DNA of 64,000 nucleotides from an uncultured Gemmiger sp. (GTDB taxonomy: Bacteria; Bacillota; Clostridia; Oscillospirales; Ruminococcaceae), in assembly GCA_947631565.1 (NCBI GenBank), contig CANRLV010000002.1:1-64000 (forward strand), given 5' to 3'. The notes under the pieces were generated by a model. The model had not been told where the DNA came from. It did no database searches and saw only the letters and a list, made by a program, of their open reading frames with translations. Shown piece by piece: positions 19,023 through 29,939 of the stretch. The translations under genes and the position numbers were made by a program. Numbering within the stretch: the first letter of the stretch is position 1; each line of letters starts with the position of its first letter.

Positions 19023-19724
19023 ATGAAGCGTTACCGCAACGAATGGAAATATTGCTGTACGGACGGTGAGCTGGCCCTGCTGGAAAGCCGGCTGCGGGCG
19101 CTGCTGCCGCTGGACGGGCACGCCGGACCGCAGGGGCGGTATACCGTGCACAGCCTGTATTTTGACGACTACACCGATACCTGCGCGCGGGACAACAACG
19201 CCGGCGCAGCCGAGCGCTTCAAGTACCGCATCCGCTACTATAACGATGCGCGCGGGCATTTGCAGCTGGAGCGCAAGGACAAGCGGTACAACCTGTGTCA
19301 CAAGAGCAGCTGTCCCGTCAGCCGGGCCGAGTACGAGGACCTGACGGCGGGTCGGGCGGCAGAGGTGTTCTGGCAGACCGGGGACCCGGTGCTGCAGCGC
19401 TTCTGCGTGGCAGCGATGGACCGGCACTTCACGCCCAAGGTCATCGTGGACTATGAACGCACGGCATTCATTGAACCGGTCACCAACATCCGCATCACGC
19501 TGGACCGAAACATTGCGGCCTCGCCGTGGACGGAGGATTTTTTGCGTGAGGGCGGCTACCAGAGCCTGCCGCTGCAGGGCGAGCGCTGCCACATTCTGGA
19601 AGTGAAGTTCGACGATATCCTGCCCGGCTATATCCGTGAAACGGTATGCTCACGGGATTTCCAGCAGACATCGTTTTCCAAGTATTATTTGGGCCGTAAA
19701 ATGATCGAGGAGGTCGTAAAATGA
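19023..19724 (+). CDS. VTC-domain polyphosphate polymerase family protein
   Basis: The 233-residue protein consists of a VTC domain, the catalytic fold that in yeast Vtc4 builds polyphosphate from ATP. Family features seen: N-terminal RNEWKY, SLYFDD, the basic RFKYRIRYY and LERKDKR strands lining the tunnel, VIVDYERTAF, and the acidic ILEVKFD near the C terminus. It has no membrane segment of its own. Its stop overlaps the start of the DUF4956 membrane protein (ATGA). In many Firmicutes and Actinobacteria VTC, DUF4956 and CotH genes cluster together. Polyphosphate synthesis by this bacterial form is inference. Confidence 0.85.
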   Translation: MKRYRNEWKYCCTDGELALLESRLRALLPLDGHAGPQGRYTVHSLYFDDYTDTCARDNNAGAAERFKYRIRYYNDARGHLQLERKDKRYNLCHKSSCPVSRAEYEDLTAGRAAEVFWQTGDPVLQRFCVAAMDRHFTPKVIVDYERTAFIEPVTNIRITLDRNIAASPWTEDFLREGGYQSLPLQGERCHILEVKFDDILPGYIRETVCSRDFQQTSFSKYYLGRKMIEEVVK

Positions 19725-20387
19725 GCCAATTGCTGTCCTATTTTTTCAGTCTGTACCGACAGGAGGACCTGCCGGCGCGGGTGATCCTGCTGGTACTGCT
19801 GGCGGTGCTGGTGCTGTCGGCGTATGAATTTGCGGTGTACCGTCTGGTATCACACCGGGCTTTCTACAACAAGTCTTTTCACATCAGTGTGGCGGTGCTG
19901 CCGTTTTTCATCGCCACCATCATTTTGTGCCTGCAATCCAACCTTGTCATCACGTTGGGCACCATCGGTGCGCTGGCCATCATCCGCTTCCGCACCGCGG
20001 TCAAGGACCCGGTGGACATGATCTATCTGCTGTGGAGCGTGCACACCGGCATCGTGTGCGGCTGCCAGCTGTATGAGGTGGCGGTGCTGACCTCGCTGGT
20101 GGTGACCGTCGTGCTGCTGGTGCTGGAGAACCTGAGCTTCGGCCGCCGGCCCTTCGTGCTCGTGGTACACAGCGGCGGGAACGTCGAGACGGAGGTCACA
20201 AAACTGCTCGGGGGGGGGGTATACCAGGCATTTTAAGGTAAAGAGCCGCAGCATGACCGGTCAGGGCATGGACCTGACCATCGAATGCACACTCACCGAG
20301 CCGGAAAAGCTGACCGAGGCCCTGCGCACCCTGCAAGGGGTGGAGCGCTTTTCCCTCATCGAATATGACGCCGAGGACATCGTGTGA
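19721..20387 (+). pseudogene. DUF4956 membrane protein, frame broken at a G10 tract
   Basis: Membrane protein of unknown function with about four N-terminal helices (residues 20-145) and the family segment LGTIGALAIIRFRTAVKDP. As sequenced it stops at 20236 after 171 residues. The run of ten G at 20210-20219 shifts the frame. With nine G the frame continues YTRHFKVKSRSM... to a TGA at 20385-20387, giving about 221 residues, close to the usual family length. That restored stop overlaps the CotH start (TGATG), just as the VTC stop overlaps this start (ATGA), supporting the longer version as ancestral. It may be a phase-variable gene, a real mutation or a sequencing error. Confidence 0.85.
20210..20219 (+). 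repeat. Homopolymer tract G10 inside the DUF4956 gene
   Basis: Ten consecutive G at the point where the frame is lost. It is a candidate slipped-strand contingency tract. Confidence 0.9.
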
Positions 20388-22028
20388 TGCGCGGGTGGGG
20401 CAACATGGATCGCATCAAGGGCGGTTGGCTGCTGCTGGGGGCTTCTGTGCTGGGGCTGCTGCTCCTGACGGGAGCGCTGTACCCGCCCAAATCGATCTCA
20501 GCGTACAGTGTCGATGCCAAGACCTGGGACGATCTGCGCGCCGTGCGCACGGCGGCGGACGAGCCGCTGCTTGCGGAACTGACTTTCAACGACTACGCGC
20601 TTTGGCAGGATGCCGCTACCGGGCGGTATTACTATTCCCTGATCGAGAACGACCCGAACGCCTATGACCCGCCGGTGACATGGCGTGGCAGCGGCGGCGA
20701 GGTGCGGCTGGCCGTGCAGGAGACGGGCATCACGCCGGAAGGTATCGCGGCGGGGCAGCCACTGCATATGATGGCCTACAATGATACTTCCTACAGCGTG
20801 TATGAGGTAGCTTGTACCACCCTGCCGCTGATGGACATCCGATACCGGAAAAGCGACCCCCCGGTCGATGCGGAGAAATGGCTGGGTGATGATTCGTATA
20901 TTTTTCTGTTTGATAACCGTGCGCAGGCAACGAAGCGGATGCTGCGCAGCATCGGCGTGACGCATATGCGCGGAGCGACCACTCTTTGATTTCCCCAAAA
21001 AGGGATACCGTGTGACGCTGCTGGAAAAATCATTGGGAGAGAACTTTCGCGAATACGACAATGCGCTGTTGGGTATGCGGCAGGACGGCGATTGGCTGCT
21101 GTATGCCGGGTATAACGATCAGGAAAAAATACGCAATGTGTTTTGCAGCAACCTGTGGATGAACTCCTGCGCGGCCAACAATGGATATGGGATCACAGGC
21201 GGTATGGAATATCGCTATGTGGAATTGTTCCGGGAGGGCGAATACTGGGGGTTGTATGCGCTTGGGTTCCCGCTGGACGCCCGCCAGATGGAACTGAAGC
21301 AGGACAGAAACGGAAACCACATTGAATTCCTTTTTAAAAACAATCGCGGCATATCGCCCGAAATGGGAACCACGCCGGAGGAGATATTCCGTTCACAGCA
21401 CGAAGTAAAATTTACGGCACAGACATCCGTACAGGAAAAAGCATGGGATTTGCTGGCAGATTACGAGCGATGCATGAAAAACAGCTCCGATATTGCAGAA
21501 ATTCGCCAAATGAACGATATGGCAAACACAATTGACGTCTATTTGTTTTTGAACCTGATCCAGGGTATCGATAACAGCGATAAAAATATGTATATCACTT
21601 TCAAGGAAAAGGAAGGAACATACCAGGGACTGTATACGCCGTGGGATATGGACTATGCATGGGGAAATGCGTATACGGGAGTGTTGACGGAAAACTATAC
21701 CCGGGAATACAGTATACGGGAAAGCGATAATGTTGTTTTTGAACTAAGTGCCGTACCGCGCCTGCAAGTATTGGGCGATACGGAGATCAACGGGCAGGTC
21801 CGCCAACGGTATGAGCAGCTGCGTAAGGGTGCGTGGAGTGAGGAATCGCTTCGCGCGATGCTGAATGGGTTTGAGAAAGATATTTTTCTTTCCGGGGCAT
21901 TTGTGCGGGACAAACAGCGTTGGCCGCAGGGCAGCTATATTGATGCGGACAAAAGACTGTCGGTTTTCAAAGACTATGTGGCAAAGAGGCTGCAATATAT
22001 GGATGCCTTTGTAGCCGCTTTGCCGTGA
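20387..22028 (+). pseudogene. CotH-family protein (kinase-like), split by a frameshift
   Basis: Membrane-anchored member of the CotH family; B. subtilis CotH is an atypical spore-coat protein kinase. The first part (20387-20989) has a membrane helix (WLLLGASVLGLLLLTG) and the N-terminal lobe, and ends at TGA 20987-20989. The second open frame runs to 22028 and carries the catalytic-type motifs NSDKNMY and TPWDMDYAWGN. Removing one T from the TTT at 20985-20987 joins them as ...TTLDFPKKGYRVTL..., the normal CotH sequence at this point, about 546 residues in total. G+C falls well below the window average from about 20.8 kb to the end, suggesting a different origin. GTG 21012 could start the second part, but no good ribosome site is seen. 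Confidence 0.82.
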
Positions 22029-22080
22029 GGGGGCACTTCTGCACAGGACAGGGAAAAGGCAGCGTTCTTGCTGTGTCGAT

Positions 22081-22117
22081 AAAAAGCGTGCCGTCCGGAA
22101 TTTTCCGGGCGGCACGC
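22081..22117 (-). terminator. Terminator of the trigger-factor-like gene
   Basis: On the minus strand GCGTGCCGCCCGG pairs with CCGGACGGCACGC (one G-U), followed by TTTTTATC. It lies between converging genes. Confidence 0.85.
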
Positions 22118-22137
22118 AAACTGTTTGGCAAAGGGGG

Positions 22138-23307
22138 TCAATCCTCCGCGTAGGTGGCGTTCTCCAAAATCTTTTCCATTGCCATATGCTCGAGCACCGA
22201 CATTTTCAGGTACCCCTCGCCGTAGAAATTACGGTAGGCGTCGATGTCGTTGCTGCCAAAGGCGGCGGCAAAGTTTTCCTCCAGGGCGGCGGTGTCACAG
22301 GTGAGCGCAAGGTCCTCGGCCATGGCCTGGGTCAGCAGCACCTGCTTGGCGTTTTCAGCAATGGTCGGCTGCGCCTCCTCCAAAAACTGCTCGACGCTCT
22401 CGTAGCCATTCTGGACCAGAAAATCCTCCAGCCCCATACCGTACATACTGGCGTACTGCCAGGGGTTGTACAGCGCCCAGTCGGTAAAATAATCGGTCAG
22501 GGCCTGCGGCAGCTCGTCGGCATAGGCCACATTGGGCTCCAGTTGGTCATATACGGCGCTGGATTTCTGGCTGAACAGCAGGCGGCCCTTAAAGTATTCG
22601 CGCAGCTCGTCCGCGGTCTGGCAGCCGGTGCTCTCGGCCAGATTCTCGGCCACAAAATCGTCGGTGAACGCGGGCAGCGTTTCCTCCACGATGTAGTTGA
22701 GGGTGGTCACGAACTTTGCCTCTTTGCCGGCAAGGTCGGGGTTGTTCTGGTACGGGTCGGGGAAGGTGACCAGCACGTCAAAGGTCTCGCCGGGGGTATG
22801 GCCGGCGATCTGCTGCTCAAAATCGTCGATGTAGTTGGTGCCGGTCAGCTGCAGCGTGGTGCCGCTGCCGCCGGTGCTGCCGCCCTCGAACTCGACCCCG
22901 TCGACGGAGCCGACGTAATCGATGTTGACGGTATCGCCCATCTCGGCGGCGCGGTCGGTGATCTGTGTGGAATCCATAAAATTGGACAGCACATTCTCGG
23001 TGATGGAGGCCTCGACGTCCTCGTCGCTGATGGTATCGGTGCCGGCGGGCAGCGCGGGCGCGGCGTAGCCCTCGGGCAGCGTGACATAGTCCAGCGCGGT
23101 CACGCCCGGCACATAGCCGTTCTCGTCAAACAGGGCGCTGTAGCTGAAATCCGCCAGGTAAGCGTAGGGGTCATCCGCTTCGTTGGCGCCGGCCGTCTCA
23201 CCGGTGGCGGCATCCGTATCACTGGTATCGGCGGGGGAGCCGCAGCCGGCCAGCAGGGCGGCGGGCAGCAGCAGGGCGAAAACAAGGGCAAGCGTTTTAC
23301 GGCGCAT
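22138..23307 (-). CDS. Trigger-factor-like FKBP-type peptidyl-prolyl isomerase lipoprotein
   Basis: Predicted surface lipoprotein foldase of 389 residues. The signal peptide ends in a lipobox (LLAGC, Cys near 21), followed by an acidic Ser/Thr/Asp linker. An FKBP-like domain (about 95-205: GDTVNIDYVGSVDGVEFEGG, IDDFEQQIAGHTPGE) is followed by a C-terminal helical region resembling the trigger-factor C domain (FTDDFVAENL... to the end). True trigger factor is cytosolic and ribosome-bound; this one lacks the ribosome-binding domain and is exported. ATG 23307 is chosen because it begins the signal peptide (MRRKTLAL). Confidence 0.88.
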   Translation of the reverse strand: MRRKTLALVFALLLPAALLAGCGSPADTSDTDAATGETAGANEADDPYAYLADFSYSALFDENGYVPGVTALDYVTLPEGYAAPALPAGTDTISDEDVEASITENVLSNFMDSTQITDRAAEMGDTVNIDYVGSVDGVEFEGGSTGGSGTTLQLTGTNYIDDFEQQIAGHTPGETFDVLVTFPDPYQNNPDLAGKEAKFVTTLNYIVEETLPAFTDDFVAENLAESTGCQTADELREYFKGRLLFSQKSSAVYDQLEPNVAYADELPQALTDYFTDWALYNPWQYASMYGMGLEDFLVQNGYESVEQFLEEAQPTIAENAKQVLLTQAMAEDLALTCDTAALEENFAAAFGSNDIDAYRNFYGEGYLKMSVLEHMAMEKILENATYAED

Positions 23308-23365
23308 AAATACTGTTCTCCTGTCGTTTGGTGTTGTTGGGGTTTGGCCCCATGCGTACCTGCCT

Positions 23366-23394
23366 ATTATATACGGCCCGGCGCCAAAATACAA
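23366..23394 (-). promoter_or_regulatory. Sigma-A promoter of the trigger-factor-like gene
   Basis: On the minus strand TTGTAT (23394-23389), 17 bp, TATAAT (23371-23366). Confidence 0.75.
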
Positions 23395-23446
23395 GCCCAA
23401 AGCGGGCAAAAGCGCAAAAAGCGGCAAAATTGCTGCCCGGCGGGGC

Positions 23447-23475
23447 TTTTATTTTTGCCCCGCCTCTGCTATAAT
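23447..23475 (+). promoter_or_regulatory. Possible purA promoter
   Basis: A perfect TATAAT (23470-23475) has only a weak -35 (TTTTAT, 23447-23452) 17 bp upstream. The leader to the purA start is about 75 nt and shows no purine riboswitch. Confidence 0.4.
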
Positions 23476-23556
23476 AGCAAGCGGACGGCGGATCCCGCGC
23501 GCAAGGCGGCGGAGAAGGCTTGCAATGTCACACGCAGCCAAAGGAAGGTTTTGCAT

Positions 23557-24846
23557 ATGCTTACAGCCATCACCGGCATCAACTGGGGCGACGAGGGCAA
23601 GGGCCGCATGGTCGACCTGCTCAGCCGCGAGTATGATATCGTCGTGCGCTATCAGGGCGGCGACAACGCCGGCCACACCGTCAAAAACGAGCGCGGCAAG
23701 TTCGTTCTCAACCTCATCCCCTCCGGCATCCTGCGCCCGGAGGTCGTGTGCGTGATGGGCGGCGGCATGGTCATCGACCCCGAGCACCTGGAAAAGGAGA
23801 TCGACGCCTTGCGGCAGCAGGGCGTCGCCATCGGGCCCGGGAACCTCAAGATCTCCGACCGCGCCACCGTGACCATGCCCTTCCATGTGGCGCAGGACGG
23901 GCTTGAGGAGGCGCGCCTTGCCGCCAGCGGGGCGCAGTTCGGCTCCACCAAACGCGGCATCGCCTACACCTACGGCGACAAATACATGAAAAAGACCCTG
24001 CGCATGGGCGACCTCAAGCACCTGGACGCGGGGGTCAAAAAGCGCCTGGCCACCATCGTCGAGAGCAAGAACCTGACCATGGTCAACATCTACGGGCAGG
24101 CCCCGGTCAGCCTGGACGAGATGTGGGCCTGGTGTGAGCGCTACGCGGCGCTCTTCGGCGACTATGTGTGCGACACCGGCGCCTATCTGGCCGCCGCCGA
24201 CGACGCCGGCAAAAAGATCCTGTTCGAGGCCCAGCTCGGCGCCTTGCGTGATATCGACTACGGCATCTACCCCTATACCTCCAGCTCCAACACCATCGGC
24301 GCCTATGCGCCCATCGGCGCCGGCATCCCGGGCCGCCGGCTGGACCGATCCATCGGCATCATGAAGGCGTACTCCTCCTGCGTGGGCGAGGGCCCCTTCA
24401 CCGCCGAGCTGGCCATGACCGAGGCGGAGAAGGACGTTTTGCGCGAGCATGGGCATGAGTACGGCGCCGCCACCGGCCGCCCGCGCCGCGTCGGCCCCTT
24501 TGACGCCGTGGCCAGCCGCTACGGCGTGCGCTGCCAGGGCTGCGACGCCCTGGCCCTGACCCTGCTGGACGTGCTGGATTACAGGGAGGATATCCCCCTC
24601 ATCACCGGCTACCGCCTGACCGACGGCACCGTGACGCAGGAGTTCCCGATGGGCAAGACCCTGGACGATGCCCGGCCGGTGGTGGAGACGCTGCCCGGCT
24701 GGCACTGTGATATCACCGCCGCCCGCCGCTTTGAGGACCTGCCGACTGCCGCCCGCGCCTATGTGGAAAGGCTGGAAGCGCTGGTCGGCTGCCGCATCGC
24801 CTACATCTCGGTCGGGCCGGAGCGCGATGCCTGCATCCTGCGCTGA
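23557..24846 (+). CDS. purA: Adenylosuccinate synthetase
   Basis: GTP-dependent condensation of IMP and aspartate, the first step from IMP to AMP. The 429-residue protein has the N-terminal GINWGDEGKGRMVD loop (catalytic Asp and His region, residues 7-20), GGDNAGHTV, and the C-terminal ISVGPERDACI. ATG 23557 follows AAGGAAGG. The long open frame continues far upstream, but homology starts here. Family members often read WGDEGKGK; the R variant here is conservative. Confidence 0.97.
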   Translation: MLTAITGINWGDEGKGRMVDLLSREYDIVVRYQGGDNAGHTVKNERGKFVLNLIPSGILRPEVVCVMGGGMVIDPEHLEKEIDALRQQGVAIGPGNLKISDRATVTMPFHVAQDGLEEARLAASGAQFGSTKRGIAYTYGDKYMKKTLRMGDLKHLDAGVKKRLATIVESKNLTMVNIYGQAPVSLDEMWAWCERYAALFGDYVCDTGAYLAAADDAGKKILFEAQLGALRDIDYGIYPYTSSSNTIGAYAPIGAGIPGRRLDRSIGIMKAYSSCVGEGPFTAELAMTEAEKDVLREHGHEYGAATGRPRRVGPFDAVASRYGVRCQGCDALALTLLDVLDYREDIPLITGYRLTDGTVTQEFPMGKTLDDARPVVETLPGWHCDITAARRFEDLPTAARAYVERLEALVGCRIAYISVGPERDACILR

Positions 24847-24885
24847 ACAGGGCGGTATGCAAAACAACAACGGGAGGGACCCGGA

Positions 24886-25638
24886 ATGAAAAAAGTGGCC
24901 GCTGTCTTTCTGGTGCTGGCGATGCTCGGCTCCTTTGCGATGACGGCATGGAGCCTGAACGAGGCCCAGACGCAGCGCACCGCCGCGCGCGCCGCCGAGG
25001 CGGACTTGGCACGCCTGCAGGCAGAATATGACGCCCTGACCGCTGCCATGCAGGGCGGGGAAGAGCAAACGCCGGCTGTGCCGGCCGACGATACGGCCGG
25101 TGACGTCGTCGATGCCGCCGCGCCCGTGGAGGGCCTTTTGACCCGCGAGGAGGCGGACGCACTGGCGGCCCAGTACAAGACGGGTATCCAGGTCGGCAGC
25201 AGCATCGGCCGCATATGGATCGAGGGGACCAACGTCGACTGCGGCCTGTATTGGGGCGACACGCAGGCCATCTTCAACCTGGGCGGCGGCAGCCGCGCCG
25301 AGGACGGCTGCGTGCTCCCGGGCGAGAACGGCACCGTCTGCGTAGGCGGGCACACCGGCAGCTATTTCAGCGACCTGGGCAGCGCACAGGTGGGGGCCAT
25401 CATCCATCTCGAGACGCCGTGGGGGGACTTCCGGTATAAGATCAGCAGCACCAACGTCGTGCAGGAGACTGATATCGACGCCTTTTACTGGGGTGCCACC
25501 CAGCCGCGCTGCGTGCTGTACACCTGCTACCCGTTCGGTATGCTGGAGCACACGCCCCAGCGCTATGTGGTCTACGGCGACCCGCTGGCCGCCGACGCGC
25601 AGGGTGTGCTGCCCTGCGCGCCCGCCAGCCTTTCCTGA
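24886..25638 (+). CDS. Sortase family transpeptidase
   Basis: Membrane-anchored cysteine transpeptidase that attaches surface proteins to peptidoglycan or to each other. The 250-residue protein has one N-terminal membrane helix (about 4-22), a coiled-coil/acidic linker and a C-terminal sortase barrel with the triad His156 (GGHTGSY), Cys214 (LYTCYPF) and Arg226 (QRYVVYGD). The arrangement looks closest to class D or small class B enzymes, but I cannot settle the class. No LPxTG-type substrate or pilin gene is nearby. It lies 39 bp after purA and just before tRNA-Leu(UAG). Confidence 0.87.
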   Translation: MKKVAAVFLVLAMLGSFAMTAWSLNEAQTQRTAARAAEADLARLQAEYDALTAAMQGGEEQTPAVPADDTAGDVVDAAAPVEGLLTREEADALAAQYKTGIQVGSSIGRIWIEGTNVDCGLYWGDTQAIFNLGGGSRAEDGCVLPGENGTVCVGGHTGSYFSDLGSAQVGAIIHLETPWGDFRYKISSTNVVQETDIDAFYWGATQPRCVLYTCYPFGMLEHTPQRYVVYGDPLAADAQGVLPCAPASLS

Positions 25639-25644
25639 AGGCCG

Positions 25645-25666
25645 GCCCCGCACCGCCGGGGCTTTG
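25645..25666 (+). terminator. Weak hairpin after the sortase gene
   Basis: GCCCCG (25645-25650) pairs with CGGGGC (25657-25662), followed by TTTG. It may separate the sortase transcript from the tRNA. Confidence 0.35.
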
Positions 25667-25673
25667 AGGATGC

Positions 25674-25757
25674 GCGGCTATGGCGGAACTGGCAGACGCG
25701 CTGGTTTTAGGGTCCAGTATCTTTGATGTGCAGGTTCGACTCCTGTTAGCCGCACCA
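25674..25757 (+). tRNA. tRNA-Leu (anticodon UAG)
   Basis: Acceptor stem GCGGCTA/TAGCCGC with discriminator A and encoded CCA (25755-25757). The leucine-type D-arm is followed by the anticodon stem CTGGT/TCCAG (one T-T mismatch) and loop TTTAGGG, giving anticodon TAG at 25708-25710. A long variable arm and the T-arm GGTTCGACTCC are present. Confidence 0.95.
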
Positions 25758-25807
25758 GCTTGCGTGGTCACGTTGGAGAACAACGTGTCGTGCAACTCAA
25801 AAAGGAA

Positions 25808-25840
25808 CACCCCCGTTATTTGGGGGTGCTTCTTTGTTTC
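25808..25840 (+). terminator. Rho-independent terminator after tRNA-Leu(UAG)
   Basis: CACCCCC (25808-25814) pairs with GGGGGTG (25822-25828), followed by CTTCTTTGTTT. Confidence 0.8.
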
Positions 25841-25896
25841 TGCACCAATTTTGCTTATAGCGGGCCGACAAATGGTGCTCAAACTGCACCAATTTT
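25840..25896 (+). repeat. 13-bp direct repeat downstream of tRNA-Leu(UAG)
   Basis: CTGCACCAATTTT occurs at 25840-25852 and 25884-25896, 44 bp apart. ATGGTGC between them makes a partial inverted repeat with the second copy. The TGCACCA core recalls the CCA end of the adjacent tRNA (CCGCACCA). Confidence 0.6.
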
Positions 25897-25956
25897 TAAA
25901 CCAACTACCGCGACGGCATGTTTCAGATAAATCTTGAAAATCTCGTTCCGGTTATC

Positions 25957-26208
25957 TCAATGTGAATCTTCTGCCGCTTTTTGCAGTTGTACACGGTGGC
26001 CAGCCAGGCGGTAACCGTACTTAAACACCGTTTCGATCTCTTTTTTTAAGTCCAGCTTGGCGCGCAGGCGGCTGATGTGGACGTCTATTGTGCGGGAACC
26101 GCCGGCGAAATTGTAACCACAAACCAATTCCAAAAGCCGGCAGCAGCTCATTGCCGATCCACGGTTGCGAACCAGCGCTTCCAGCAGGTCGTATTCCATC
26201 GGCGTCAA
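25957..26208 (-). pseudogene. Fragment of an OmpR-family response regulator (DNA-binding domain only)
   Basis: 83 residues that match only the winged-helix output domain: LTPMEYDLLEALVRNRG at the start, then RTIDVHISRLRAKL recognition helix and FKYGYRL wing. The phosphoacceptor domain is missing. The same frame can be traced a little farther upstream (PPGRS before LTPMEY), then the homology ends at a palindrome near 26222-26244. There is no partner kinase gene. Most likely a remnant left by insertion or deletion next to the tRNA. Confidence 0.7.
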
Positions 26209-26221
26209 AGACCTGCCGGGT

Positions 26222-26244
26222 GGCAGAGGGCAGTACCCTCTGCC
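26222..26244. repeat. Palindrome at the junction of two gene fragments
   Basis: GGCAGAGGG (26222-26230) and CCCTCTGCC (26236-26244) form a perfect 9-bp stem. The response-regulator homology stops on its left and an unrelated fragment begins on its right. Confidence 0.5.
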
Positions 26245-26245
26245 A

Positions 26246-26534
26246 GGTAGACAACACGCTTTCCGTCAGCGCGCTCCGGGGGAATGCGGCTGTCATTTCC
26301 TCTCAAAAGGAGTATGAGCGTCTGTGCGCCGGTGCGTTCTTATGGCAGGATGTGCCCATGTTCAACGCTCTGCCACCCAAGCAGGTACAGGCCATGAACT
26401 GTAAGCTGGAATACAGGACGGACAGCAAGGGGTTCCGCCAACCGGTCTACGCCTTCACGCTCTCCGATGAAAACGATGCAGCGCTGCGGGACGGTATGGG
26501 TTGGACGACTTTCGTTCCTGCACTGGCAGGGTAG
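26246..26534 (+). pseudogene. Unrecognised coding fragment, possibly from a mobile element
   Basis: An open frame ending at TAG 26532-26534 encodes about 95 residues (segments SSQKEYERLCAGAFL, MNCKLEYRTD, AFTLSDENDAA, then the stop). It has no convincing start of its own, because the frame simply continues leftwards into the antisense of the response-regulator fragment. I do not recognise the family. The codon use looks like real coding sequence but differs from its neighbours. It appears to be the tail of a lost gene. Confidence 0.4.
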
Positions 26535-26545
26535 CAAGCCCAAAC

Positions 26546-26581
26546 GGCGGCCCCTTTCCGAACGTTCGGAAAGGGGCCGCC
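26546..26581. terminator. Perfect 36-bp palindrome, terminator-like
   Basis: GGCGGCCCCTTTCCGAAC (26546-26563) is followed immediately by its exact reverse complement (26564-26581). It sits 14 bp past the lacZ stop and likely ends the leftward lacZ transcript. No T-run is visible on either side. Confidence 0.7.
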
Positions 26582-26594
26582 GCGCTGTGCAAGC

Positions 26595-29888
<3,294 letters not shown>

Positions 29889-29939
29889 TTACTGGGAATT
29901 TGTCGCCGTTGCGCGAAACAGAAAGGGCAGGTATACGCT

